From Streptomyces iconiensis (GTDB lineage Bacteria; Actinomycetota; Actinomycetes; Streptomycetales; Streptomycetaceae): a stretch of 64,000 bases of DNA. Shown piece by piece: positions 26,252-34,727 of the stretch. The DNA lies in assembly GCF_028657195.3 (NCBI RefSeq), contig NZ_JANCPR020000028.1:1-64000 (forward strand), given 5' to 3'. A program made the translations under genes and the position numbers. Numbering within the stretch: position 1 is the first letter of the stretch; each line of letters starts with the position of its first letter. Below the pieces are notes generated by a model. It saw only the letters and a program-made list of their open reading frames with translations, made no database searches and was not told the DNA's origin.

Positions 26252-27357
26252 GCCTTCACCAGGCCCTCGACTCCGTCTCCGCCGGGCTCACCGTGCTCAC
26301 CGGGCTCGCCGTTCGTGCCCTCCGGCCGCCCGCCGAGCGCCACGTACACGTCCTCCAGACTCGGCGTGGCCAGCCGGAAGTCGTCCAGCGCGGCGAAGGC
26401 GGGGCCGCCGGTGACGAGCGCGACCGCTTCGCGTGCCTCCTGCGGGGAGAGCCGGAGCGTCCAGCGGCGGCCCGAGGCCCGCGCCGTCACGCCCAGCGCG
26501 GCGACCTCCGGGATCTCAACGGGCGCCCTCTCACGCCACACCAGCTCCAGCCGTACCTCGTCCCCGACCTTCGCCTTCAGTCCGCCCGGGGTGCCGCAGG
26601 CGATCACTCTGCCCCGGTCGAGGACGGCGACCCGGTCGAGAACCGTCTCGGCCTCGATCACGTTGTGCGTCACCAGCAGTACGGTCGCGCCCTGTTCGGC
26701 ACGCCTGCGGTCGATGGCGGCCCACACGGCGCGGCGCGCGTGCGGGTCCATGCCGGTGGTCGGCTCGTCCAGTACGAGCAGTGGCCGCTCGCCCACCAGC
26801 GCCGAGGCGACGCACGCCAGCCGCCGCTGGCCGCCCGAGAGCTTCTTGAGGGGCCGTCCCGCCAGCGGCTCCAGTCCGAGTTCGGCGAGCACCTCGTCCC
26901 GGGCCGCACGCGCAGCCGCCGTCTCCAGTCCGCGCAGCCGCGCGGTGGTCTCGGCCGCGAGCCCCACGGTCAGCTCGTCCAGCGCGCTGGACTCCTGGCC
27001 GAGGTAGGCGAGCAGCCGCGAGGCCCGCTCGGGATGGCGTACGAGATCGTGCCCCAGCACCTGGACGGAGCCCTCGTCGGGCCGCAGCAGTCCGGTGAGC
27101 TGGCGTACGAGTGTGGACTTGCCCGCGCCGTTGGGGCCGAGCAGCCCGAAGATCTCGCCCTGCCGCACATCGAGGCCGATCCGGTCGCTGGCGCGTACGG
27201 CCGGAGCGGCGGGGGTGCCTCTGCGCGCGCGTACGGGGGGATATGTCTTGACGAGCCCCTCGACGCTCACCGCGCTCACGGCGCGTGACTCGGCCCGGTT
27301 CGGCGTCTCCACGCTGTCCACCGAGCTGTCCACCGCCTGCCGAGTGCCCGTTCTCAC
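26248..27357 (-). CDS. ABC transporter ATP-binding protein
   Basis: A 369-residue ATPase. It has Walker A GLLGPNGAGKSTLV, Q-loop YLGQESSALDEL, signature LSGGQRRLA, Walker B LLVLDEPTTGMDP and the H-loop LLVTHNVIEAE. The C-terminal roughly 90 residues match drug-exporter type ATPases (DrrA/CcmA-like, with beta-rich end) and finish in a low-complexity Gly/Glu/Pro tail. The N-terminal 25 residues precede VSVEGLVKTYPPV, so an internal start is possible. It is encoded after the NYN gene (49-bp gap) and before the ABC permease. Confidence 0.9.
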   Translation of the reverse strand: MRTGTRQAVDSSVDSVETPNRAESRAVSAVSVEGLVKTYPPVRARRGTPAAPAVRASDRIGLDVRQGEIFGLLGPNGAGKSTLVRQLTGLLRPDEGSVQVLGHDLVRHPERASRLLAYLGQESSALDELTVGLAAETTARLRGLETAAARAARDEVLAELGLEPLAGRPLKKLSGGQRRLACVASALVGERPLLVLDEPTTGMDPHARRAVWAAIDRRRAEQGATVLLVTHNVIEAETVLDRVAVLDRGRVIACGTPGGLKAKVGDEVRLELVWRERAPVEIPEVAALGVTARASGRRWTLRLSPQEAREAVALVTGGPAFAALDDFRLATPSLEDVYVALGGRPEGTNGEPGEHGEPGGDGVEGLVKA

Positions 27358-27406
27358 GAACTATGAGGGTACGCGCCCCAGCTTGCGTGCCTCCGCCTGG
27401 GCCCTG

Positions 27407-28747
27407 TCAGTCGCCCGCCGGAGCGTGTTCCGGTGAGGTACCCGTACGGGTGTCGACCTCGCGCCAGAAGCCGGCCCTGATCGCGTAGCGGTCGTGCTCG
27501 TCGATCTGGTCGTCCTTGTGCGCGAGGAGCCCGAACCTGGCGGCGTAGCGCAGGAGTTCACCGTCGATGCGGTGCGGGATACGGGGGTACTCGGTGGAGA
27601 GCTGTTCCAGGTGGGAGGCGGTGGTGAGCCGTTCGATCCAGCGCCGCGCGAAGACCTGGCCGACCTCGAAGGGGTCGCCGCTGACCGCGGTGATGTCCTC
27701 CTCGCGGTCGGCCCATCGCTGCTCGGCCGTGGTCAGTTGCGCCAGCATCGGCAGCGCGGCGGTCTCGGGCGCCTCGCCGGCCGTACCGCGTTCCACCCAG
27801 CCCCTGTCGGAAGACCAGCGCAGGGTGGCACCCGGCGGTCCCGTGGCCCCTCCCCCCGGTGGTGCCGGGCGGCCGAGCCCCGCGAGGTCCTTGGGCGTGG
27901 GCACACCCGGCGTGGGCACGCCCGTGCTCTCGCCACGCGGCGGGGCCGAGGGGTCCGCCGCGCCCCTGGCACCCTCGGCGGCCCCACCGGTCGCGTGCGC
28001 CTCGTCCACACCCTCGGCGAGGCGTTCCTTCTGCGGGGGCGCCCCTTCGGGGGACTCGGGGGACGGCTGCCGGTCGGCGCCGCTGCCGTTCTTCGCGGTT
28101 TCGGGCAGCGGCGCCGAGAGGATCGCGGCGATCTCGGGCCGGGGCGCCGGCTGCGGGGCGCAGACGCCGGTGAGGTCGCGGGCGTGGACGACGGGGGTGA
28201 TCCAGGTGCGGTCGAGCACCCGGCGCTCGTCGGCCTCGGCGACGAGGTCTTCTGACTGGTTGTAGTCACCGTCGGCGGCCTGGACGGCCCACAGATGGAC
28301 GGCGACGCCGTGCTCCTTGGCGGACATCAGCCCGGGCAGCAGGTCGCCGTCGCCGGTGACGAGCACGATGTCGGAGCACGCCCGGTTACGGGCCAGTTCG
28401 GTCAGCTCCGCGTGCATGGCCGCGTCGACGCCCTTCTGTGCCCAACGGCCGTCACTACGGGTGAGAGCACCCAGCCGCACGGTCACCCGGGGCATGACGC
28501 GCAGCCTGCGGTGCTCGGGCTGGGGCACCCGGTCGGGCGCCCCGTCGAACCAGTAGATACGGAGCAGCGCGCGCTCCGTATCGGCTTCGGCCTGCCGGCG
28601 CAGCGCTTGGATCAGCGCGGCGTGGTCGACGCTGATCCGGGAGCGGGTCGGTTCCCCCGCCAGCAGACTCGCGGCGGCGCCCAACAGGTAACCGGCGTCC
28701 ACAAGGACGACGCAGCGGTCCACGACGTTCCACCCACTCTCGGTCAT
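27407..28747 (-). CDS. NYN domain (PIN-like nuclease) protein
   Basis: A 446-residue protein. Residues about 12-185 form an NYN domain with the acidic active-site residues in CVVLVDAGYLLG, KGVDAAMHAELTEL and DIVLVTGDGDLLPG, so it is predicted to cleave RNA with metal ions. Residues about 210-310 are a disordered Pro/Ala/Gly/Glu linker. The C-terminal domain (about 330-430) with FARRWIERLTTASHLEQLS and DGELLRYAARFGLL is a helical partner region often seen with NYN proteins. The ATG at 28747 is divergent from the small gene at 29005. Its target is unknown. Confidence 0.85.
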   Translation of the reverse strand: MTESGWNVVDRCVVLVDAGYLLGAAASLLAGEPTRSRISVDHAALIQALRRQAEADTERALLRIYWFDGAPDRVPQPEHRRLRVMPRVTVRLGALTRSDGRWAQKGVDAAMHAELTELARNRACSDIVLVTGDGDLLPGLMSAKEHGVAVHLWAVQAADGDYNQSEDLVAEADERRVLDRTWITPVVHARDLTGVCAPQPAPRPEIAAILSAPLPETAKNGSGADRQPSPESPEGAPPQKERLAEGVDEAHATGGAAEGARGAADPSAPPRGESTGVPTPGVPTPKDLAGLGRPAPPGGGATGPPGATLRWSSDRGWVERGTAGEAPETAALPMLAQLTTAEQRWADREEDITAVSGDPFEVGQVFARRWIERLTTASHLEQLSTEYPRIPHRIDGELLRYAARFGLLAHKDDQIDEHDRYAIRAGFWREVDTRTGTSPEHAPAGD

Positions 28748-28834
28748 GACGTACAGCCGAGGCTGTGCCTGCGCGTGCTGGCCGTTCGTCCCCGTGTCTT
28801 TCGAGTCTGCCCGACCGCGCGGGCGTTATCAGCC

Positions 28835-28859
28835 GGAACTCGATCATCGGCGTGGCGTT
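28835..28859 (+). promoter_or_regulatory. Candidate ECF sigma-type promoter
   Basis: GGAACT (28835-28840), 16 bases, GTT (28857-28859) resembles Streptomyces ECF sigma promoters (SigE/SigR class: GGAAC/GGAAT with a 16-18 base spacer and GTT). It reads toward the small gene at 29005 and would give a leader of about 140 bases. The match is short and could be chance. Confidence 0.2.
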
Positions 28860-29004
28860 CCAGCCGCTGCCGAGTCGGTGGCGGCGCCTTCGTGAAGGCC
28901 GAACGGTCACCCTCTCACACACGGTAACTGTCGGAAATGCGCGGTATGTCGAGGTGTGTAACGCTGATCGCGGCCAGATGTCCGGAGTCCCCCAGGAGGC
29001 GATC

Positions 29005-29178
29005 ATGGCCAAGAACAAGGGCAAGGGCAAGAACCGTCAGCAGCAGCGGCAGCAGAACCGCTCGGCCGAGGAGCAGACGCAGGAGCAGGTCAGGAATTCG
29101 GGCATGGAGCAGACCAAGGCGCAGGGCAGCCCCGCCGATGTGGCACGCAAGCATCAGCGGCGCTTCGGCCACAACTGA
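29005..29178 (+). CDS. Small hydrophilic protein, 57 residues
   Basis: MAKNKGKGKNRQQQRQQNRS followed by an acidic Gln/Glu stretch and a basic KHQRRFGHN end. It is disordered-looking and highly polar with no known domain, and I know of it only as a conserved Streptomyces hypothetical. The ATG has a perfect AGGAGG site 5 bases upstream; an earlier in-frame ATG at 28978 lacks one. It is followed by a strong 12-bp hairpin terminator. Confidence 0.75.
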   Translation: MAKNKGKGKNRQQQRQQNRSAEEQTQEQVRNSGMEQTKAQGSPADVARKHQRRFGHN

Positions 29179-29228
29179 CCGCAGCGCGGCGGCCGGCGGC
29201 GCGTGAACGCGCCATGAGGGGCAGCACG

Positions 29229-29258
29229 AGGGGCACCCCGGGTTCGCGGGGTGCCCCT
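29229..29258. terminator. Bidirectional terminator between the 57-residue gene and dnaE
   Basis: AGGGGCACCCCG (29229-29240) and its exact complement (29247-29258) enclose a 6-base loop, a 12-bp stem. It serves the plus-strand small gene and could also serve dnaE on the minus strand. Confidence 0.75.
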
Positions 29259-29331
29259 GCTCGTCACTTCACTTCCCGCGCCGCCGCGCCCGAGCCGGCC
29301 CACCTCAAGCGGGCCCAACTCCCCGCCGGGC

Positions 29332-29421
29332 ACAGCACCGTCGTCCCGGAGCCGGAGCCGGAGCCGGACCACGGCACCGTCGTCCCGGAGGCGGACCCGG
29401 ACCACGGCACCGTCGTCCCGG
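29332..29421. repeat. 33-bp-period repeats downstream of dnaE
   Basis: GGACCACGGCACCGTCGTCCCGG occurs at 29366-29388 and 29399-29421, exactly 33 bases apart, with a partial third copy at 29332-29349 and intervening CCGGAG triplets. The rest of 29179-29468 shows nothing but the terminator and GC-rich sequence. No function is evident. Confidence 0.75.
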
Positions 29422-29468
29422 TACGGCGCGTCCAGGACCTGCCGGTGCCGCTGCCGCGGGGCCGGGAG

Positions 29469-32400
29469 TCAGCTCGCCAGACAGGCGGGGCCCAGCAGCT
29501 CCTTGAGGTCGCCGAAGAGTGCGGGGTCCGGCGTCACCCTGTGCCGGTCGAGGCGCAACACCGTGGTTTTGCTGGCGCCTTGCAGCCGTACCCGCACCTC
29601 ACTCGCGCCCCGGTGCTGCGTGAGGACGTATCCCAGCTTCTCCACGAGCGGCGGGGTGATCTTCACCGTGGGGATGGTGATGGTGACCGGCGCGTTGGAC
29701 GACGCCTCGCTCAGGTCGGGGATCATCAGCTCCATCGCGACCAGCCTGGGCACGTCCTCGCGCTTGTCGAGGCGCCCCTTGACGAAGACGACGGCGTCCT
29801 CGATCAGCTGGGTGGAGACGAGCTGATAGGTCGCGGGGAAGAACATGCAGTCGATGGAACCGGCCAGGTCCTCGACGGTGGCGATGGCCCACGCGTTGCC
29901 CTGCTTGGTCATCTTCCGCTGGAGTCCGGAGATGATGCCGCCGATGGTGACGATCGAACCGTCGGAGTAGTCGCCGCCCGTGAGCTGCGCGATGGCCGCG
30001 TCCGCCTTGTCGTTCAGGACGTGCTCCAGCCCGAACAGCGGGTGGTCGGAGACGTACAGACCGAGCATCTCGCGCTCCTGCGCGAGCAGATAGGTCTTGT
30101 CCCACTCCTCCTCGGAGAACTCCACATCGAGCCCGAAGCCGGGCCCCGAGTCCTCACCGGCGTCGCCGCCCAGGTCGCCGAAGAGGTCGAACTGCCCCTC
30201 GGCCTCCTTCCGCTTCACCTGCACGACGTTGTCGATCATCGGCTCGAACTGCGCGGTGAGGCCCTTGCGGGTGTGCTTCATCTCGTCGAAGGCGCCGGCC
30301 TTGATCAGCGATTCCACGGTGCGCTTGTTGCAGACGACCGCCTCGACCTTGTCCAGGAAGTCGGGGAAGGAGACGTACTTCCCCTTCGCCTTACGGGACT
30401 TCACGATCGAGTCGACCACGTTCTGGCCGACGTTCCTGACCGCCGTCAGACCGAAGACGATGGTGGAGTCGTCGCTGGCGGTGAAGTTGGCCTCCGACTC
30501 GTTCACGTTCGGCGGCAGCACCTGGATGCCCATCTTGCGGCACTCGTTGAGATAGACGGCCGACTTGTCCTTGTCGTCGCGCACGGAGGTGAGCAGCGCG
30601 GACATGTACTCGGCCGGGTAGTTCGCCTTCAGATACGCGGTCCAGTACGTGACCAGGCCGTACGCCGAGGAGTGTGCCTTGTTGAAGGCGTAACCGGCGA
30701 ACGGCACCAGCACGTCCCAGACGGCCGTGACCGCCTCGTCGGAGTAGCCGTTGTCCCGCATGCCCTTCTGGAAGTTCACGAACTCCTTGTCGAGAACCTC
30801 CTTCTTCTTCTTGCCCATCGCACGGCGCAGCAGGTCGGCCTGGCCCAGGCTGTAGCCCGCGAGCACCTGCGCGGCCTTCTGCACCTGCTCCTGGTACACG
30901 ATCAGGCCGTGGGTGATGTCGAGGACGTCCCTGAGGGGCTCCTCCAGCTCCGGGTGGATCGGAGTGATCTCCTGCTGGCCGTTCTTGCGCAGGGCGTAGT
31001 TGATGTGCGAGTTCATGCCCATCGGGCCCGGGCGGTACAGCGCGGAGACGGCGGAGATGTCCTCGAAGTGGTCGGGCTTCATCATGCGCAGCAGGGAGCG
31101 CATGGGCCCGCCGTCGAACTGGAAGACGCCGAGGGTGTCGCCCCGGCACAGCAGCTCGAACGTCTTGGCGTCGTCCAGCGGAAGATCGAGGAGCTTGAGG
31201 TCGATGTCCTTGTTCCGCTGGATCATCTTGACCGCGTCGTCCATGATCGTGAGGTTGCGCAGCCCCAGGAAGTCCATCTTCAGCAGGCCGAGCGACTCAC
31301 AGCTCGGGTAGTCCCACTGGGTGACGACCGTGCCGTCGTTCTTCGGCGAGAAGATCGGAGCGTGGTCGATGACGGGCTCGCTGGACATGATCACGCCGGC
31401 CGCGTGCATGCCCATCTGGCGCACCAGGCCCTCGATGCCCATGGCGGAGTCGATGACCTTCTTGACGTCCGGCTCGTTCTCGTACATCGCCCGCACCTCG
31501 CCCGCCTCGCTGTAGCGCGGGTGCTTCGGGTCGGTGATGCCGGAGAGCGGGATGCCCTTGCCGAGCACATCGGCGGGCATGGCCTTGGTGATCCGGTCAC
31601 CCATCGCGTACGGGTAACCCAGCACGCGGGAGGCGTCCTTGATCGCGGCCTTGGCCTTGATGGTGCCGTAGGTGCCGATCATGGCGACCTTGTCGGATCC
31701 GTACTTGTCCGTGACGTAGCGGATCACGTCACCGCGCCTGCGCTCGTCGAAGTCGATGTCGACGTCCGGCATGGAGATGCGCTCGGGGTTGAGGAACCGC
31801 TCGAAGATCAGCCCGTGCACGACCGGGTCGAGGTCGGTGATGCCCATCGCGTACGACACGATCGAGCCCGCCGCAGAACCACGGCCCGGACCCACCGCGA
31901 TGCCGTTGTCCTTGGCCCAGTTGATGAAGTCGGCGACCACGAGGAAGTACCCCGGGAAGCCCATGTCGATGATGACCTTCATCTCGTAGTCCGCCAGCTC
32001 CTGGCGGTCCTGCGGGACGCCGCCGGGGTAGCGGCGCGCCATGCCGCGGCGCACCTCCTCGCGGAACCACGACACCTCGTCGAACCCCTCGGGGACGTCG
32101 AACTTCGGCATCAGGTTCTTCGGCTCGAACATGCCCTCGGTCTCGACGCGCTGCGCGACGAGGAGCTGCGTGTTGCGGCAGCCCTCCTGCCACGCGTCCG
32201 AGGAGTCGATGGCGTACATCTCGGCCGCGGACTTGAGGTAGTAGCCGGAGCCGTCGAAGCTGAAGCGGTCGGGGTCGGAGAGGTTGCTGCCCGTCTGGAT
32301 GCACAGCAGGGTGTCGTGCGCTGCCGACTCGCTCGCGTACGTGTAGTGCGAGTCGTTGGTGACCACGAACGGGGCGTTGATCTTGCGCGCGATCCGCTCC

Positions 32401-33014
32401 AGGCCGGCACGCGCCCGCTTGTCGATCTGGATGTCGTGGTCCATCAGCTCGACGAAGAAGTTCTCCTTGCCGAAGATGTCCTGGTACTCCCCCGCCGCCT
32501 GGAGGGCCTCGTCCTCCATGTCCAGCCGGATCTTCGTGCTGACCTCGCCCGAGGGGCAGCCGGTCGTCGCCATCAGCCCGTCCGCGTACTCAGCGAGCAG
32601 CTCGCGGTCCATACGGGGCTTGCGGAAGAAGCCCTCCAGGCTCGCCCGGGACTGGGCCCTGAACAGGTTGTGCAGCCCCGTCGAGTTCCGCGCCCACATC
32701 GTCATGTGGGTGTAGGCGCCGTTGCCGGAGACGTCGTCGCGCTTCTGGTGCGGGGTGCCCCACTTGACCGGGCGGGTGTTCCTGCGGTGGTCGGGCGCCA
32801 GATACGCCTCGATCCCGATGACCGGTGTGACCCCGGCGGCCTTCGCGGAATGGAAGAAGTCGTACGCCCCGTGGAGGTTCCCGTGGTCGGTCATCGCGAT
32901 ATGGGACATGCCCATCTCGTTACAGGCGTTGAACATGTCCTTGAGGCGGGCGGCCCCGTCCAGCAGCGAATACTGCGTGTGCACATGCAGATGCGTGAAG
33001 GGCTGCTCACTCAC
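29469..33014 (-). CDS. dnaE: DNA polymerase III alpha subunit DnaE1
   Basis: The replicative polymerase subunit, 1181 residues, close to the known Streptomyces length. The N-terminal PHP domain is intact (FTHLHVHTQYSLLDG, MTDHGN, VTNDSHY), consistent with metal-dependent PHP proofreading as shown for mycobacterial DnaE1. The catalytic acids lie in SMPDVDIDFDERRRGD near residue 417-421. The C-terminal half has the finger, tandem helix-hairpin-helix and OB-fold regions (NAWAIATVEDLAGSID). The start is the GTG at 33014 (MSEQPFTHLHVH) with GGAGG about 11 bases upstream. A RecA-independent DNA-damage-type promoter lies at 33058-33080. The gene stands alone, followed by repeats and a terminator. 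Confidence 0.97.
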   Translation of the reverse strand: MSEQPFTHLHVHTQYSLLDGAARLKDMFNACNEMGMSHIAMTDHGNLHGAYDFFHSAKAAGVTPVIGIEAYLAPDHRRNTRPVKWGTPHQKRDDVSGNGAYTHMTMWARNSTGLHNLFRAQSRASLEGFFRKPRMDRELLAEYADGLMATTGCPSGEVSTKIRLDMEDEALQAAGEYQDIFGKENFFVELMDHDIQIDKRARAGLERIARKINAPFVVTNDSHYTYASESAAHDTLLCIQTGSNLSDPDRFSFDGSGYYLKSAAEMYAIDSSDAWQEGCRNTQLLVAQRVETEGMFEPKNLMPKFDVPEGFDEVSWFREEVRRGMARRYPGGVPQDRQELADYEMKVIIDMGFPGYFLVVADFINWAKDNGIAVGPGRGSAAGSIVSYAMGITDLDPVVHGLIFERFLNPERISMPDVDIDFDERRRGDVIRYVTDKYGSDKVAMIGTYGTIKAKAAIKDASRVLGYPYAMGDRITKAMPADVLGKGIPLSGITDPKHPRYSEAGEVRAMYENEPDVKKVIDSAMGIEGLVRQMGMHAAGVIMSSEPVIDHAPIFSPKNDGTVVTQWDYPSCESLGLLKMDFLGLRNLTIMDDAVKMIQRNKDIDLKLLDLPLDDAKTFELLCRGDTLGVFQFDGGPMRSLLRMMKPDHFEDISAVSALYRPGPMGMNSHINYALRKNGQQEITPIHPELEEPLRDVLDITHGLIVYQEQVQKAAQVLAGYSLGQADLLRRAMGKKKKEVLDKEFVNFQKGMRDNGYSDEAVTAVWDVLVPFAGYAFNKAHSSAYGLVTYWTAYLKANYPAEYMSALLTSVRDDKDKSAVYLNECRKMGIQVLPPNVNESEANFTASDDSTIVFGLTAVRNVGQNVVDSIVKSRKAKGKYVSFPDFLDKVEAVVCNKRTVESLIKAGAFDEMKHTRKGLTAQFEPMIDNVVQVKRKEAEGQFDLFGDLGGDAGEDSGPGFGLDVEFSEEEWDKTYLLAQEREMLGLYVSDHPLFGLEHVLNDKADAAIAQLTGGDYSDGSIVTIGGIISGLQRKMTKQGNAWAIATVEDLAGSIDCMFFPATYQLVSTQLIEDAVVFVKGRLDKREDVPRLVAMELMIPDLSEASSNAPVTITIPTVKITPPLVEKLGYVLTQHRGASEVRVRLQGASKTTVLRLDRHRVTPDPALFGDLKELLGPACLAS

Positions 33015-33057
33015 GACGAAGGCCACCTCCGGGCACGGGCTTCTGGGGCGAGTGAGG

Positions 33058-33080
33058 AGTCTACGACCCGCCACTGACAA
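33058..33080 (-). promoter_or_regulatory. RecA-NDp/PafBC-type promoter of dnaE
   Basis: On the minus strand TTGTCAGTG (33072-33080), 8 bases, TAGACT (33058-33063). This fits the consensus tTGTCRgtg-N8-TAnnnT described for the mycobacterial RecA-independent DNA damage promoter, now known to depend on PafBC. Transcription would start near 33051, leaving a 37-base leader that contains the dnaE ribosome site. Confidence 0.65.
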
Positions 33081-33160
33081 TCCCCGCGCCCCGGGCACCA
33101 CCCTGGACCCGTACACGTTGGCCCCTCCGTACGAACCGAACCGCACACCGGAGCGCACCC

Positions 33161-34489
33161 ATGATCAAGGCGGGCACGACAGAAGAACGCGGCGAGCAGA
33201 TCCTGGAGGTCTTCGACACGGCCTTCGGCACCCTTCTGCAGGCCGACCCCACCGCCTTCCAGACGAAGTTCCGCAAGATGGCGGCCTCGGCCTTCGCCTT
33301 CTACCGGGGCACAGCCTGCCTCTTCTACGCCGACCTGGACGGCGAGCGGAACGAGGGCCCGTTCCAGAACGAGCGCACCAGCCGCGTCTGGATGCACGGC
33401 GATCTGCACGCCGAGAACTTCGGCACCTACATGAACGCCAACGGCCGCCTGCTCTTCAACGTCAACGACTTCGACGAGGCGTACGTGGGCCCCTTCACCT
33501 GGGACCTCAAGCGCTTCGCCGCCTCCGTGGCGCTCCTCGGGTACAGCAAGGCGTTCAGCGACGCGCAGATCACCACCCTGGTGACGACGTACGCCACGGC
33601 CTACCGCGAGCGGATACGGGCGCTCGCCTCGGGCGCCCCCGAGAACGAGCCCCCCGCACTCACCCTGGACACCGCGCGGGGCCCCGTACTGGACGCGCTG
33701 CGCGACGCCCGCGCCAACACCCGCTTCGGGCTGCTGGGCACGATGACCGAGATCCGCGACTGGGAGCGGAGGTTCACCCCGGGCGGCGGCGCGATCGAGC
33801 TGGACAAGGACACCCGCGCGACCGTGCTGGACGCCTTCGACGCGTATCTGGAGACGCTCCCGCACGGCGAGGCACGCGACCGGCCCGGAGCGCACCGGGT
33901 CAAGGACGTGGTCGGCCGCAGGGGCATCGGCATCGGCAGCGCGGGCCTGCCCTCGTACAACATCCTGCTGGAGGGGCACAGCGACGCGCTGGAGAACGAC
34001 CTCGTGATCTACATGAAGCAGGCCCAGACACCGGCCGTCTCCCAGCACATCACCGACCGTGCCGTACGCGACTACTTCCAGCACGAGGGCCACCGCACGG
34101 TGATCTCGCAGCGCGCGCTCCAGGCGCACGCCGACCCGTGGCTGGGCTGGACCGAGCTGAACGGCTCCGGACAACTGGTGGCCGAGGTCTCCCCGTACGC
34201 CGTCGACCTGGACTGGTCGGATCTGGCTGACCCGGCCGAGATCGCGCAGGTCACAGCCGACCTGGGCCGCGCGACGGCGGCCATGCACGCGGCGGCGGAC
34301 GAGGCCGAGTCGGGGCACAGCCTGGTGCCGTTCTCCACGGAGCGCGCCATCGACGAGGTCATCGGGGCCGACGAGGAGGGCTTCACCACCATGCTGGTGG
34401 ACTTCGCACACGACTACGGAGCCACGGCCCGCCGCGACCACCAGATCTTCGTCGACCTCTTCCGCAACGGCCGCATCCGGGGCGTCTAG
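33161..34489 (+). CDS. DUF2252 family protein
   Basis: A 442-residue protein with the DUF2252 hallmark WMHGDLHAENFGTYMNANGR and NVNDFDEAYVGPFTWDLKRF. These resemble the catalytic HGD-x2-x-N and metal-binding D regions of kinase-like (aminoglycoside phosphotransferase fold) enzymes, so phosphotransfer is possible but unproven. The C-terminal half has HEGHRTVISQRALQ and further conserved segments. The ATG at 33161 has GGAG 8 bases upstream. It is divergent from dnaE and monocistronic, ending in hairpin element copy C. Confidence 0.85.
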   Translation: MIKAGTTEERGEQILEVFDTAFGTLLQADPTAFQTKFRKMAASAFAFYRGTACLFYADLDGERNEGPFQNERTSRVWMHGDLHAENFGTYMNANGRLLFNVNDFDEAYVGPFTWDLKRFAASVALLGYSKAFSDAQITTLVTTYATAYRERIRALASGAPENEPPALTLDTARGPVLDALRDARANTRFGLLGTMTEIRDWERRFTPGGGAIELDKDTRATVLDAFDAYLETLPHGEARDRPGAHRVKDVVGRRGIGIGSAGLPSYNILLEGHSDALENDLVIYMKQAQTPAVSQHITDRAVRDYFQHEGHRTVISQRALQAHADPWLGWTELNGSGQLVAEVSPYAVDLDWSDLADPAEIAQVTADLGRATAAMHAAADEAESGHSLVPFSTERAIDEVIGADEEGFTTMLVDFAHDYGATARRDHQIFVDLFRNGRIRGV

Positions 34490-34495
34490 CCAACG

Positions 34496-34540
34496 GCGCC
34501 CCAAAGGGGCGCGGGGAACTACGCGCCAAGCCACAACGGG
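34496..34540 (+). repeat. Dispersed hairpin element, copy C (terminator)
   Basis: GCGCCCC-AAA-GGGGCGC (34496-34512) is a 7-bp hairpin followed by GGGGAACTACGCGCCAAGCC and ACAACGGG. Copy A at 12560-12602 has the same hairpin and the tail GGGGAAC...CGCGC...AGCCACGAC. It begins 8 bases past the DUF2252 stop, a terminator position. The region 34541-34700 contains nothing else I recognise. Confidence 0.7.
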
Positions 34541-34713
34541 ACAGGGCGGCCGGGAGAGCACCACCAGGGGCACTCTCTTCGCGCAGCACCGGAGAGCGCA
34601 GCGCCGGAGCAGTCGGCGCCTGGGGGCGCCCCGGATACAGAGGCGCCTCCGAGCCCGGCCGTACCGCACAAGCGCGCACCGTACGGAGTGGACAGCAGAG
34701 AGTGCCCACCCTT

Positions 34714-34719
34714 TAGGGA
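34714..34719 (+). promoter_or_regulatory. Candidate promoter of the small membrane protein gene
   Basis: TAGGGA ends 8 bases before the GTG at 34728. A weak -35 TGGACA lies at 34689-34694 (19-base spacing). Together they suggest a leaderless or near-leaderless transcript. Confidence 0.35.
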
Positions 34720-34727
34720 CCACTTAT

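Noticed and set aside
29214..33077. A 1287-codon open frame on the plus strand opposite dnaE
   Set aside because: It is an antisense shadow caused by high GC and biased third positions. It has no domain pattern and dnaE on the other strand is certain.
33072..33161. The same damage motif driving DUF2252
   Set aside because: It is oriented toward dnaE, and no second copy faces the DUF2252 gene.
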